64,000 bases of DNA, from contig JADKIL010000003.1 in assembly GCA_016721315.1 (NCBI GenBank), positions 682,001 through 746,000 of the forward strand, read 5' to 3'. Within the stretch, counting starts at the first letter, position 1, and each line of letters begins with the position of its first letter. Both the position numbers and the translations under genes were made by a program. The notes under the pieces are model-generated. The model worked only from the letters and a program-made list of their open reading frames with translations. It did not search any database and was not told where the DNA came from. The DNA comes from Candidatus Villigracilis vicinus (GTDB lineage Bacteria > Chloroflexota > Anaerolineae > Anaerolineales > Villigracilaceae). Shown here piece after piece: positions 39,228 to 48,786 of the stretch.

Positions 39228-41750
39228 ATGCTTGAGACATTACTGGAGCTCTGGAAGCAGGATGAAGAAACCGCGCCGAATATTTTCGCCTGGCAGACGA
39301 CTCCTCCCCGCGCCGCACAAACGCATCCTTTTCCAACCGATCTGCCTGCTTCGCTTCGAGAAGCCTTAGCGTCCCGAAACATTTCCCTGCTCTATTCCCA
39401 TCAACTGACAGCGTGGACTCATGCCCGTGCTCACCGTAATGTAATTCTTTCCACAGGCACAGCCAGCGGAAAGACCCTCGCCTACAACCTGCCCGTGCTT
39501 GCAAAGTTAATCGAGGACTCACAAGCACGCGCTTTATATCTCTTCCCAACCAAAGCCCTTACCCAAGATCAACTTTCTTCGCTCCACAACCTGGCACCTG
39601 ATACCTGGAACCTGACACCCGCCATCTATGATGGCGATACCCCCCAACCTCATCGCTCCACCATCCGCAAAACCGCCCGCATCGTGTTGTCGAATCCCGA
39701 CATGCTGCATACGGGCATCCTGCCGCACCACGCCAATTGGGGAGAATTCTTCACCAATCTCAAATTCATCGTCATCGACGAAGCCCATACCTACCGCGGA
39801 GTCTTCGGCTCACATGTTGCCAACGTCATCCGCAGGCTCAAACGTGTGGCGAAATTCTATGGCGCGAATCCGAAGTTCATCCTCGCCTCGGCAACCATTG
39901 GAAATCCCAAAGAATTGGCAGAAACCCTGATCGAAGAACCCGTTGAATTGGTGGATAACGATGGCTCCTCACGCGGTGAACGTCACTTCATCATATATAA
40001 CCCGCCTATCACCAACGCTTCGCTTGGCTTGCGCAAAAGCAGCATTCTCGAAGCTGTGCGTTTGGCGAATGAGTTGCTAAAACATGATGTGCAATCAGTC
40101 GTCTTTGCCAGAACCCGCCGTAGTGTGGAAATTCTTCTGACTCATTTACAAACTCAAATCGTAAATCTGAAAGCGAAAATCGAAAATCCGATCCGCGGTT
40201 ACCGCTCTGGTTATCTTCCGCTCCAACGCCGCGAGATCGAACAGGGACTGCGTGACGGCTCGGTCAAAACTGTGGTTGCCACCAACGCCCTCGAACTCGG
40301 CATCGACATCGGCGGATTAGGCGCGGCGTTGATGGTAGGCTACCCCGGCACCATCGCCAGCACCCGCCAGCAAGCCGGGCGCGCGGGACGTGGTGAATTG
40401 CCAGCCGTTTCAATCCTTGTTGCTTCGCCGAATCCACTGGACCAGTTCTTGGCGCATCACCCCGAATACTTCTTCGAGCGTTCGCCGGAAATGGCGTTGG
40501 TCAACCCGAATCATTTGTTGATCCTGTTGGAACATTTACGCTGCGCCATGTTTGAACTGCCGTTTCAACGCGGCGAAGGTTTTGGTTCCATCTCCGATGA
40601 ATTGGTGGACGAGTATCTTGAGTTCTTGGTTTCCAATCAGGAAGCGCATTTCTCGAACGAAAAATATTTCTGGATGCGAGATGCCTATCCCGCCGCGAAT
40701 ATCTCCCTGCGTTCGGCGTCTCCGCAAAGCGTGGTGTTGCACACCACCGCGGACGACGGACGACCGAGCATCGTCGGCACGGTGGATGGCGAATCCGCGA
40801 ATTGGATGGTGCATCCCGGTGCGATCTACATGCATGAAGCGCAGCAATATCTCGTGCAGCAACTTGACCTCGAAAACCATATTGCTCATCTCACACCTGT
40901 CGGGTTGGATTATTTCACCGAAGCCCAGCAGGAATCCGAGATCCAGATATTGTCTGTCAATGATCAGATCGTGGTGCGCGGCGGGGAAAAGGCATACGGT
41001 GAAATTCAAGTCACCACCCAGGTGGTGGGATTCCGCAAATTGCGCTGGTTCACGAATGAAAACCTCGGGCAGGAACCGTTGGACTTGCCCCCGTCCGAAT
41101 TGCAGACCACGGGCTATTGGCTGACTCTCTCCGAGTCCGCGCTTAAGAGTCTGCGTGATGCGGGTCTGTGGACCAATGACCCGAACGACTACGGACCCGA
41201 CTGGCAAAAGATAAGACTCGCCGTCAGAAAACGGGACCAGTTCAAATGTCAGGTATGCGGCGCGGAGGAGACCCGGCGCGAGCATGATGTGCATCACAAG
41301 ACTCCCTTCCGTGCTTTCATCCAAAATGGAGTCTTGGATCGCGAACAGGCGAACCGATTAGAAAATCTCACCACGCTGTGCCCAAGCTGTCATCGCAAAG
41401 TTGAACAGAATGTACGTATTCGAAGTGGCTTAACAGGTTTGGGATTTGTGCTTGGCAATCTCGCGCCGTTGTTTCTGATGTGTGACGCGGGCGATCTTGG
41501 AGTCTTTGCCGAGCCTGCCTGGTCTGCGGTCAATGGACAGCCGTCTATTGTGTTGTATGACCTTGTGCCTGCGGGCATTGGCTTTAGTGAAAAATTATTT
41601 GAACTGCATGCTGAGTTGATCCGCCGCGCGTATGAATTGGTGAGCGAGTGTGCCTGTGAAGATGGCTGTCCCTCATGTGTGGGACCTGGCGGCGAAAATG
41701 GTTATGGGGGCAAGGCTGAAACGCTTGCGATCTTGCAGCAGCTTTTGTAG
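39228..41750 (+). CDS. DEAD/DEAH helicase of the YprA/MrfA type with an embedded HNH domain
   Basis: 840 residues. Superfamily 2 helicase core: GTASGKT (residues 77-83), FPTKALTQDQ, DEAH (184-187), SATIGNPKE, and QQAGRAGRG (motif VI). The C-terminus has the DUF1998 metal-binding cysteines in CACEDGCPSC (about 808-820), as in Bacillus MrfA, a 3'-5' helicase for mitomycin lesions. Between them, near 660-725, lies an HNH nuclease-like unit: RDQFKCQVCG, HDVHHKTPFRAF and NLTTLCPSCHRKVE. ATG 39228 is chosen because an upstream extension overlaps the previous gene. Probable DNA repair or processing enzyme. Confidence 0.9.
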   Translation: MLETLLELWKQDEETAPNIFAWQTTPPRAAQTHPFPTDLPASLREALASRNISLLYSHQLTAWTHARAHRNVILSTGTASGKTLAYNLPVLAKLIEDSQARALYLFPTKALTQDQLSSLHNLAPDTWNLTPAIYDGDTPQPHRSTIRKTARIVLSNPDMLHTGILPHHANWGEFFTNLKFIVIDEAHTYRGVFGSHVANVIRRLKRVAKFYGANPKFILASATIGNPKELAETLIEEPVELVDNDGSSRGERHFIIYNPPITNASLGLRKSSILEAVRLANELLKHDVQSVVFARTRRSVEILLTHLQTQIVNLKAKIENPIRGYRSGYLPLQRREIEQGLRDGSVKTVVATNALELGIDIGGLGAALMVGYPGTIASTRQQAGRAGRGELPAVSILVASPNPLDQFLAHHPEYFFERSPEMALVNPNHLLILLEHLRCAMFELPFQRGEGFGSISDELVDEYLEFLVSNQEAHFSNEKYFWMRDAYPAANISLRSASPQSVVLHTTADDGRPSIVGTVDGESANWMVHPGAIYMHEAQQYLVQQLDLENHIAHLTPVGLDYFTEAQQESEIQILSVNDQIVVRGGEKAYGEIQVTTQVVGFRKLRWFTNENLGQEPLDLPPSELQTTGYWLTLSESALKSLRDAGLWTNDPNDYGPDWQKIRLAVRKRDQFKCQVCGAEETRREHDVHHKTPFRAFIQNGVLDREQANRLENLTTLCPSCHRKVEQNVRIRSGLTGLGFVLGNLAPLFLMCDAGDLGVFAEPAWSAVNGQPSIVLYDLVPAGIGFSEKLFELHAELIRRAYELVSECACEDGCPSCVGPGGENGYGGKAETLAILQQLL

Positions 41751-41779
41751 AACTCTTACAAAAGCCCGAAATTTTCTAA

Positions 41780-41833
41780 GGACTCCGAAAGTTCTACTTC
41801 AGGAAATATCCGAAAGTAGAACTTTCGGAGTCC
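41780..41833. terminator. Bidirectional hairpin between helicase and MerR genes
   Basis: Twenty-base perfect arms (41780-41799 and 41814-41833; core ACTCCGAAAGTTCTA) with a 14-nt loop, lying between convergent genes. No long T tract, so it may instead be a dispersed palindromic repeat that also acts as a transcription end. Confidence 0.65.
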
Positions 41834-41845
41834 AAATCATTTGCG

Positions 41846-42475
41846 CTAATGATTTGCAGTTTCCAGCTTGCGATACGTTTCCAATAAACTGATAAGAATA
41901 TCGTCTGTAAAGGTGTGCATGCGTGTGTACATTTCAGTCACTCGTCGTGCCGGGATGTTTGCTTCGTTATAGACCTTGATGACCGATTCGACCAATGTAT
42001 CTCTAAAGAATAGGAACGCCTTCGCCGCATCGACATAACTGAGGTTGTAGCGTCGCGCGCGGGAGGCATATTCGTATCCGATGGCATAGGCTTCTGTTTC
42101 GGCTTCACGTCCGTTGGTGGCTGCGTAGGTCATCAATCCCTGAAACAAGGAACGCGCGCTCAGGCGGTATTGCGCCCGCGCATCGTCATCCAATTTTTGA
42201 TACCAGGATTCTTCCTGAAGCCGCCCTTCAGAGATCTGCATGCGGACGTTCTTGACGATCTCCTGCATCATGCCTTCCGGCTCAAGCGCTTCTTCTCTGG
42301 ACTTTGAGTTGGATTCTGACCAAAGGAGCAGTTCCCCGCGCTTATACCGGCGATGCCCGCCCTGTGTCTTATGAACGGGTAGGATGCCTTTGTCGGACCA
42401 TAACCGCACCGTGCTCGGATGCACTCCAAGCATATTTGCGGCGCCTGCAAGGGAAAGCCATTCATCATTGGTCAT
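41846..42475 (-). CDS. MerR-type regulator with an all-helical sensor domain
   Basis: 209 residues. N-terminal MerR/excisionase helix-turn-helix (LSLAGAANMLGVHPSTVRLW, then KTQGGHRRYKRGEL). The C-terminal 130 residues are helical (ARAQYRLSARSLFQGLMTYA ... SYVDAAKAFLFFRDTLVES) and resemble RsbRD-type N-terminal domains. No cysteines for metal or cobalamin binding motif are evident. It is co-directional with, and downstream of, the BCD transporter gene. The effector is unknown. Confidence 0.88.
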   Translation of the reverse strand: MTNDEWLSLAGAANMLGVHPSTVRLWSDKGILPVHKTQGGHRRYKRGELLLWSESNSKSREEALEPEGMMQEIVKNVRMQISEGRLQEESWYQKLDDDARAQYRLSARSLFQGLMTYAATNGREAETEAYAIGYEYASRARRYNLSYVDAAKAFLFFRDTLVESVIKVYNEANIPARRVTEMYTRMHTFTDDILISLLETYRKLETANH

Positions 42476-42535
42476 CGTTCATCTCTTGGTGTAATTGACT
42501 AGTGTTCTCCAGTGGGACGTATCTCTTGCAATGCA

Positions 42536-43840
42536 TTACTCTGCAGTCAGTGCGATTTTTTCGGCAAAGCCGGGTTCATGTGCCTTCTTTTGAAAGACAC
42601 TGACATCAATACGATATAACATGATGGCTGCGATGAATAACATCAATGCCTCCATACCAAAGACAATGAGATATCCGCTCAAAGCGTTGCCGGTGATTTG
42701 GGTGGCTAAGTCGGCGACCACACCTGCCATAAGCAGACCCACAAGCCGCGAGAGTCCGTTCGAGAAACCCCAGGCGCCGATGTATAAGCCGACTTTTTCC
42801 GGCACGGTTAAGTCGAACATCAGCGAGAGATTGGCAATGGTGGAGATGCCGGTTCCGAATCCGAGCAGGGTAATGCCAATGTAAAAGGTGCTTTTGCTGG
42901 CGATCAATCCGCTGATAACGATGACGATGAAACCAAACAATGCTGCAAGGTTTCCGGTTTGGGCAACATATTTCTTTTTTACGCGTCCATCCAGGAAGCC
43001 TGCCACGATGAAGGCGATGAGGGTGAAACTGTTGGTAATGGAAACGATGCGCGAGGTCTGTTCGAGGGTCATGCCGAAGGCTTGGGCGCCGAAGGGTTCG
43101 AGCAAAACGTCCTGACTCAAAATGGCGGCGAGCAGCAGCAGCAGGTACACGAAGAAGATCTTCGCCACGCGGTTCTCTGTAATGGCAGCGATCATTTGCT
43201 TGACGGTATAAGTGTCTGCTTTGGAGTGTGGGGCGGAACGGTTGAAGGGGGGTTCGAGTTTGATAAGTCCGATCAGACCCAACGTCAGCGCTGAAGCGGC
43301 GACAATGAAGAAGGCGCGTTGCAGTGTGGCAGGGTCAAAGGTTGGAACCATCCGGCTGAGGCTGATGCCCGTCGCGATGAGACCGATGACCATAATGGTG
43401 AACATGGTTGCTATGGTTTTACCGCGCTCCTTTTCACCAGAGAGTTCAGAGGCAAGCGAAAGATAGGAAACCGCAGAGAGGTTGTAGCCCATGCCCCATA
43501 ATCCAAAAGCGAGGATGCCGGCGATCACACCAAGCGTAAAGTTTTGACTCATTAGAATGGCAACCTGCGGGGCGACGGATACACCGACCACACACAGGAT
43601 CAGACCGGCAAGAATGTACGGCGCGCGGCGATACCCGAAGATGGGGTGCCGGTCTGAGAAAGAGCCGATGGCAACCTGAATGGGGGAGAGTAAATAAGGA
43701 AAGATGGCAAGTAGAGTGAAGAGCGTCTTGGAGATGCCAAGGTCGAAGATCATGACGCGGTTGAGCGTGCTGTTGATGGGGACGAGTGTCATGGCGACGG
43801 CAGTATGAATGAGGGCGAGTTGCAGGCGTTTGATGAACAT
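42536..43840 (-). CDS. BCD/PucC family major facilitator transporter
   Basis: 434 residues, 12 predicted membrane helices. The opening RLQLALIHTAVAMTLVPINS, then TLNRVMIFDLGI, and DRHPIFGYRRAPYI match the bacteriochlorophyll delivery (PucC/LhaA) branch of the MFS. The window has no photosynthesis gene, so the family name does not fix function; transport of a tetrapyrrole is an attractive inference because a HutX-like heme protein gene lies just upstream on the same strand. ATG 43840 has AGGAAA upstream; GTG 43867 is an alternative. Confidence 0.88.
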   Translation of the reverse strand: MFIKRLQLALIHTAVAMTLVPINSTLNRVMIFDLGISKTLFTLLAIFPYLLSPIQVAIGSFSDRHPIFGYRRAPYILAGLILCVVGVSVAPQVAILMSQNFTLGVIAGILAFGLWGMGYNLSAVSYLSLASELSGEKERGKTIATMFTIMVIGLIATGISLSRMVPTFDPATLQRAFFIVAASALTLGLIGLIKLEPPFNRSAPHSKADTYTVKQMIAAITENRVAKIFFVYLLLLLAAILSQDVLLEPFGAQAFGMTLEQTSRIVSITNSFTLIAFIVAGFLDGRVKKKYVAQTGNLAALFGFIVIVISGLIASKSTFYIGITLLGFGTGISTIANLSLMFDLTVPEKVGLYIGAWGFSNGLSRLVGLLMAGVVADLATQITGNALSGYLIVFGMEALMLFIAAIMLYRIDVSVFQKKAHEPGFAEKIALTAE

Positions 43841-43943
43841 ATCTTTTCCTAAACCTGACAATCTCACTGACTTTTCAGGTTTCTGTTGGGATTAAACGAA
43901 GCAAGGGCGTTTTGTGCGCCCTCACCTCTGGGTGTTATTTTAG

Positions 43944-43977
43944 ATGTAAATTTCTGTAGAACTATGTAGATTTACAT
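43944..43977. promoter_or_regulatory. Inverted repeat upstream of the BCD transporter gene
   Basis: ATGTAAAT (43944-43951) and ATTTACAT (43970-43977), 18 bp apart, with the direct repeat TGTAGA between and beside them. A candidate regulator site in the gap between hutX and the transporter gene. Confidence 0.4.
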
Positions 43978-44012
43978 AGAATTTTACTAGAGTTTTGTGA
44001 GGGCAAAACAGC

Positions 44013-44549
44013 TTACCCCGTAAACGTTTGGATAAGTTCTTTGTATTTTTCAACAAGTTCTGGCGCAGGATCTTTGCCTCCGAAGGTGAGAAAGACCTTG
44101 AAGGCGGCATTCCCATGTTTGTCGAAGAATTGGAAGGATAGCGATTCGTGTTTATCGAGATGGCTGGGCTTGCGAAAAGCGAAGACCGACCCCAACTCCC
44201 AGCTACGGATGTGCATATCAAGCGATTTACTGCGGACGTTGAGGAAGCCATGTGAACTACTGAACCCGCCAAATTGACCAAACACTTCAATGGTGGTCGC
44301 ACCGTTTGAAACGATAATGGTTAATTTGCCGAGGGGCTCAAATGCACGGAGGAGTTCCTCCCGGCGCATGACATTGAGTTCGTGGGCGATGTCGCCTTCC
44401 AGCGCACGGAGTATCTCCACTTCTGCAACCTGCAATTGATGGGCAAGCATGAGTGTCATTTGTGAGCGATCTTGATCGAAGGCATCGCGGATGATGGTTT
44501 GACGTTCATTAAGGGGGATGGCGGGGTTAAGCGGGGTGATCTGGAACAT
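44013..44549 (-). CDS. hutX: HutX/ChuX-like heme utilisation protein
   Basis: 178 residues. The pattern LQVAEVEILRAL, LLRAFEPLGKLTIIVSNGATTIEVFG, SVFAFRKPSHLDKHESLSFQFFDKHGNAAFKVFL matches HutX/ChuX cytosolic heme-binding carriers (the FFDxxGxAxFK element is the best marker). The ATG at 44549 has CCGGAG at proper spacing. It is divergent from a DtxR-type regulator and precedes the BCD transporter, suggesting iron-controlled heme handling. No heme ABC importer or heme oxygenase is in the window. Confidence 0.78.
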   Translation of the reverse strand: MFQITPLNPAIPLNERQTIIRDAFDQDRSQMTLMLAHQLQVAEVEILRALEGDIAHELNVMRREELLRAFEPLGKLTIIVSNGATTIEVFGQFGGFSSSHGFLNVRSKSLDMHIRSWELGSVFAFRKPSHLDKHESLSFQFFDKHGNAAFKVFLTFGGKDPAPELVEKYKELIQTFTG

Positions 44550-44703
44550 GTTGGTCTCCGGTAAGATAAGCTCAGTGTTAGGGTCTGGCTCATGTACTGC
44601 GTAGTATAATTTTCGAAATCTGAATAATCTAGATATTTGTATTAAAATTACATCATATCCCTTGTAAACCGGCATTCAACCCGGTTGATATTTTTGGAGT
44701 TCG

Positions 44704-45405
44704 ATGACAGCAAGCCCCGCCATGCAGCGTTATGCCGCAGAGATTTACCGATTACAACAAGATCATGAACAGGTTCCACTTTCGCTGCTAAGCTCTCATG
44801 TTGAGTCTTCCGCCCAGGCGATCTCCACCATGGTGAAGCGCCTGCAAAAATTTGGCTACCTTGTTCATGAACCCTATCGCGGCGTACGCCTGACGGAAGC
44901 TGGTGAAAAGATCGCCATGCCGTCCTTGCGGCGCCATCGCCTTACCGAAGTGTTCCTCGTCAAAGTGATGAAGTACGACTGGGCAACCGCCCACGAACTT
45001 TCAGACACCTTCGAAAAAGGAGTCAACGACGAGATCGAAGACCGTATGGATGAACTTGCCGGTCGCCCCACACGCTGCCCGCATGGTGAGCCGATTCCTT
45101 CCAAAGATGGGGTTATGCCCGCTGTAAAAGACATGCCATTGATTGACGTCCCCTCTGGTTCTGATTGTGTCATCAGCCGAGTCCGCACCCATGACCTCGA
45201 AAAGTTGGGCTACATCGGTGAATTGGGACTCGTGCCTGGCACTTCTTTTCATCTATATAGTTGCGCGCCGTTCAAAGGTCCACTGCGATTGCAGATGAAG
45301 CCGCATGACCATCTCATCGGCTACGAACTCGCCGCCTCCCTTTGGGTGGAAGTGACCAGGCAGGGTCCCGGCAATACCCCCCCTATTTTCAAGTCACCGA
45401 AATAA
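44704..45405 (+). CDS. DtxR/MntR family metal-dependent regulator
   Basis: 233 residues: N-terminal winged helix (AAEIYRLQQDHEQVPLSLLS, STMVKRLQKFGYLVHEPY, GVRLTEAGEKIA), a dimer and metal-binding domain with RRHRLTEVFLVKVMKYDW, HELSDTFEKGVNDEIEDRM and CPHGEPIP, and a C-terminal SH3/FeoA-like domain. All usual ligand segments are present. It should sense Fe(II) or Mn(II); divergence from the heme-protein gene favours iron. GGAG precedes the ATG. Confidence 0.94.
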   Translation: MTASPAMQRYAAEIYRLQQDHEQVPLSLLSSHVESSAQAISTMVKRLQKFGYLVHEPYRGVRLTEAGEKIAMPSLRRHRLTEVFLVKVMKYDWATAHELSDTFEKGVNDEIEDRMDELAGRPTRCPHGEPIPSKDGVMPAVKDMPLIDVPSGSDCVISRVRTHDLEKLGYIGELGLVPGTSFHLYSCAPFKGPLRLQMKPHDHLIGYELAASLWVEVTRQGPGNTPPIFKSPK

Positions 45406-45450
45406 AACCTTCTTCACCTGTCTGGAAGTCCAGCCGTTTTCATGTTACAC

Positions 45451-45464
45451 TGAAAGTGCTTTCA
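45451..45464. promoter_or_regulatory. LacI-type operator 1 (upstream of lacI-family gene)
   Basis: Perfect palindrome TGAAAGTGCTTTCA, 17 bp before the regulator ATG, identical to the one at 48787-48800. Expected autoregulation site. Confidence 0.75.
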
Positions 45465-45481
45465 TAAAGCTTTCATACCTT

Positions 45482-46492
45482 ATGACAAATACAAAGAAAA
45501 CCCCAACCATTTACGACGTTGCCGAACTTTCTGGCGTTAGCATTACTACCATTTCACGTGTGTTGAACTCGCCGGATAAGGTCAACCCTGACACCCGTCA
45601 GGTGGTCATGAACGCGATCGACAAACTCGGTTTTATTCCCAAAGCCGAGGCACGCGCCCGCGCCATGCAGCATACAGGTCGAATTGGCGTGATCACGCCT
45701 TTCTTCACAGCACCTTCCTTTGTGCAACGCCTGCGCGGCGTGGCGGGCAGGCTTTCTCGCGAGAATTATGAGCTGGTCATTTACCCGGTCGATTCGGAAG
45801 AACAATTACAAGGCTACCTTTCTTCCATCCCGGTCATGCGCAATTTGGATGGGTTGATCATCATGTCGCTGGCTGTTGAAAGCCATGATGTAAAACGACT
45901 GATCAGCAACAAAATGGAAACGGTGCTGATCGAGTTCTCACACGAACAGTTGAACAGCATTGTGATCGATGACTTTCAAGGCGGGCGACTGGTCGCCGAG
46001 CACCTCATTCAAAAAGGTTATAAATCCTTCGGCTTCCTGGGCGATATCGAACCGCCCGAACGAAATATCATTCACCCCGTGCGTTCGCGCCTCGAAGGAT
46101 TCAAGTCCATATTGAAGGATGCCGGTTTGCAGCTTCCTGCTAAAAATATCAAGCAGGCATTTTATGCACATGAAAGTTCGCGTGAAGCGGCTCAAGAATT
46201 GCTGACCATGCCGGGTCGCCCTTCCGCCATCTTTGCCGCGTCGGATAACCAGGCATTGAGCATCATGAAGGTGGCGCGTCAATTGAACATGCGCATCCCC
46301 GATGATGTGGCTGTGGTCGGCTTCGATGACATCGACATGGCAGATTATGTCGACCTCACCACCGTCCGCCAACATTTGGATGAGTCTGGTAAGCTCTCAG
46401 CAGAAATGGTCTTGGGACGTCTGACCGACCCATCTCGAACCACGCAGCACATTTACCTTCCCCTCAACCTGATCGAACGTCAAACAACGTAA
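45482..46492 (+). CDS. LacI family regulator of the galactoside/sucrose locus
   Basis: 336 residues. DNA-binding head PTIYDVAELSGVSITTISRVLN followed by a periplasmic-binding-protein-like sensor domain (GRIGVITPFFTAPSFVQRL, SIVIDDFQGGRLVAEHLI, VAVVGFDDIDMADYV). It should bind a sugar derived from the imported substrate and release its operators. The identical 14-bp palindromes before its own gene and at the ABC importer promoter define the probable regulon. There is no clear Shine-Dalgarno sequence. Confidence 0.94.
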   Translation: MTNTKKTPTIYDVAELSGVSITTISRVLNSPDKVNPDTRQVVMNAIDKLGFIPKAEARARAMQHTGRIGVITPFFTAPSFVQRLRGVAGRLSRENYELVIYPVDSEEQLQGYLSSIPVMRNLDGLIIMSLAVESHDVKRLISNKMETVLIEFSHEQLNSIVIDDFQGGRLVAEHLIQKGYKSFGFLGDIEPPERNIIHPVRSRLEGFKSILKDAGLQLPAKNIKQAFYAHESSREAAQELLTMPGRPSAIFAASDNQALSIMKVARQLNMRIPDDVAVVGFDDIDMADYVDLTTVRQHLDESGKLSAEMVLGRLTDPSRTTQHIYLPLNLIERQTT

Positions 46493-46547
46493 ATGATGAA
46501 TGCAGGATGCAGAATGATGAATAAAAAATTCTGCATTCAGAGGTCTC

Positions 46548-48638
46548 ATGCCTATTCACACTTCCCCCAATTATTGGATTCTTGAAACGCGCCACAGCGC
46601 CTACGCCTTTGGTCTCAACAAATCCAACCTGCTCTCGCATTGTTACTGGGGCAAACGTCTGCCCTTCGTCAAGGATTATCCCGCGCCTTTCGAACCATCA
46701 GGCTGGGCGTCTACGGATGGATACGATCATTTCATCCCCGAAGAATATCCTGGCTATGCAGGCACCAAATATACTGACCCGACTCTCAAAGTGACCTTCG
46801 CTGATGGCGTGCGGGATGTGGTTCTTTCTCTTGTGGATTTTAAAACCAGCGCCTCACCCCAGCCGGAGCTTGCTCTACGCTTCAAAGATTCAGCCTACCC
46901 GCTGCAGTTGACTCTCCATTACCGCATCCATGAAGAATATGACTTGATCGAACGCTGGGTCACGCTCGAAAACCTCGGCACCGAATCCATCTCAGTCGAG
47001 CGCGCCTTCTCCGCCAAGTGGACCTTCCCTCACGGAAACGGCTACTCACTCACACACATGTATGGGCGTCACATCGACGAGTTCAACCTGCAGCGTGAAA
47101 CACTCACTCCCGGCTTAAAGGTCATTGAAAGCCGACGGATCATCCCAAGTCATCGCGCCGTGCCTTGGTTTACGGTGGAAAAGAATGCCAGCGAAGACCA
47201 CGGCGATGTATTCTTTGGCACCCTTGCCTGGAGCGGTAATTTCAAGATCACCGCTGAAGTCACTGAATATGCGTCCACCCGCCTGAGCATTGGGCTCAAC
47301 GATTGGGACTTCGCCTGGCAGCTCAAACCGAATGAACCGCTCGTCACGCCGTCTGCAATCTCCGGCTACACCCCGAACGGATTCGGCGCCGCCAGCCGCA
47401 TCTTCCATGATTATGTGCGCAATGAACTCCTGCCGCATGGCAAGGTACTGCATAAGATCCTCTACAACTCATGGGAAGCGACTCTCTTCAACGTGGATGA
47501 AGCCTCGCAATCACATCTCGCTGAGATCGCTGCGAACATGGGCGTGGAACTCTTCGTGATGGACGATGGCTGGTTCCACAACCGCAATTGGGACAATGCC
47601 GGTCTGGGCGATTGGTTCCCCGACCAGAAAAAATTCCCGAATGGGCTCGGCGGCTTGATCAAACGAGTCAACGACCTCGGCATGGATTTTGGCTTGTGGG
47701 TTGAGCCGGAAATGGTCAACCCCGATAGTGACTTGTATCGCGCTCATCCCGATTGGGTGATTCACTTCCCCACCCGCGCGCGTACTGAAGCTCGCAATCA
47801 ACTCATCCTCAACATGGCGCGCGCCGATGTGCAAGATTACATCATCATCACGCTCGATAAAATTCTCAGTGAGAACAACATCGCCTTCATCAAATGGGAC
47901 ATGAACCGTCCTGCCAGTGAACCGGGTTGGCAAGATGCGCCCGGCGACCCGCGTGAGTTGTGGGTGCGTTATGTCTATGGCTTGTATCGCGTGTGGGGTG
48001 AACTGCGTCGGCGACATCCAAACGTGATTTGGCAAAGCTGCGCCAGCGGCGGCGGACGACCCGATTTCGGCATCTTACAATTTGCTGATCAGGTTTGGGT
48101 CAGCGATAACACCGAAGCGACGAAGAGACTGTCCATTCAAGAAGGCTTTTCGCAATTCATGCCCGCCATCACCATGGAAGCCTGGGTGACGGATTGGGGC
48201 AAAGAGACTGTGCCGCTTGAGTTTCGTTTTCATGTGAGCATGTGCGGCTCTCTCGGCGTAGGCGGAAACTTACTGGAATGGAATCAGGCTGAACGTCAGG
48301 TGGGAGCCGATTGCATTGAGTTGTATAAATTGATCCGGCACATCATCCAATTTGGTGACCAGTATCGCCTCATCGCGCCGCAAAAAAATAATTACTCGGC
48401 GGTGCAATACATCAGCAAGGACAAAAGCGAAGGCGTGTTGTTCGTCTTTCGTACACTCATCCCAGACCCGTTCCGTTTCCCTGTGATCCATTTGCGCGGG
48501 CTCGACCCCGAAGCCTTGTACAGTATCGAAGGCTTTGATCAACCCCGCTCTGGCTTGGCATGGATGGAAGCGGGGGTGCGGGTGGAGTTGAAAAACCTGC
48601 AAAGCAAGGTGATAAGAATCACGCGCCTCACAACCTAG
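46548..48638 (+). CDS. Alpha-galactosidase, GH36
   Basis: 696-residue cytosolic glycosidase removing alpha-1,6-galactose from melibiose, raffinose or stachyose. An N-terminal beta-sandwich (LLSHCYWGKRLPFVKDY) precedes the TIM barrel, with the nucleophile aspartate in IKWDMNR (about 449) and the acid/base aspartate in WVSDNTEATKR (about 518). No signal peptide, so the substrate must be imported, consistent with the ABC genes downstream. AGAGGT precedes the ATG. A short hairpin-like repeat with TGCAGAATGATGA lies between lacI and this gene. Confidence 0.96.
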   Translation: MPIHTSPNYWILETRHSAYAFGLNKSNLLSHCYWGKRLPFVKDYPAPFEPSGWASTDGYDHFIPEEYPGYAGTKYTDPTLKVTFADGVRDVVLSLVDFKTSASPQPELALRFKDSAYPLQLTLHYRIHEEYDLIERWVTLENLGTESISVERAFSAKWTFPHGNGYSLTHMYGRHIDEFNLQRETLTPGLKVIESRRIIPSHRAVPWFTVEKNASEDHGDVFFGTLAWSGNFKITAEVTEYASTRLSIGLNDWDFAWQLKPNEPLVTPSAISGYTPNGFGAASRIFHDYVRNELLPHGKVLHKILYNSWEATLFNVDEASQSHLAEIAANMGVELFVMDDGWFHNRNWDNAGLGDWFPDQKKFPNGLGGLIKRVNDLGMDFGLWVEPEMVNPDSDLYRAHPDWVIHFPTRARTEARNQLILNMARADVQDYIIITLDKILSENNIAFIKWDMNRPASEPGWQDAPGDPRELWVRYVYGLYRVWGELRRRHPNVIWQSCASGGGRPDFGILQFADQVWVSDNTEATKRLSIQEGFSQFMPAITMEAWVTDWGKETVPLEFRFHVSMCGSLGVGGNLLEWNQAERQVGADCIELYKLIRHIIQFGDQYRLIAPQKNNYSAVQYISKDKSEGVLFVFRTLIPDPFRFPVIHLRGLDPEALYSIEGFDQPRSGLAWMEAGVRVELKNLQSKVIRITRLTT

Positions 48639-48751
48639 CCGATGCCTGCCAGCCTGTTCTGAGCTTTTTGCGCTATAACCCTGTGTGCCCAGACCCAAAT
48701 TTCCGGGTGTATTTTTTTTCACAAAAAAACTTAAAAAATTAAACTACCCTA

Positions 48752-48780
48752 TTGACTCTGGTACCCGAAAGTGCTATATT
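48752..48780 (+). promoter_or_regulatory. Promoter of the sugar ABC importer
   Basis: TTGACT (48752-48757), 17-bp spacer, TATATT (48775-48780). A partial operator GAAAGTGCT lies in the spacer (48767-48775), and a full operator covers the start region. Confidence 0.75.
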
Positions 48781-48786
48781 GTGCTA

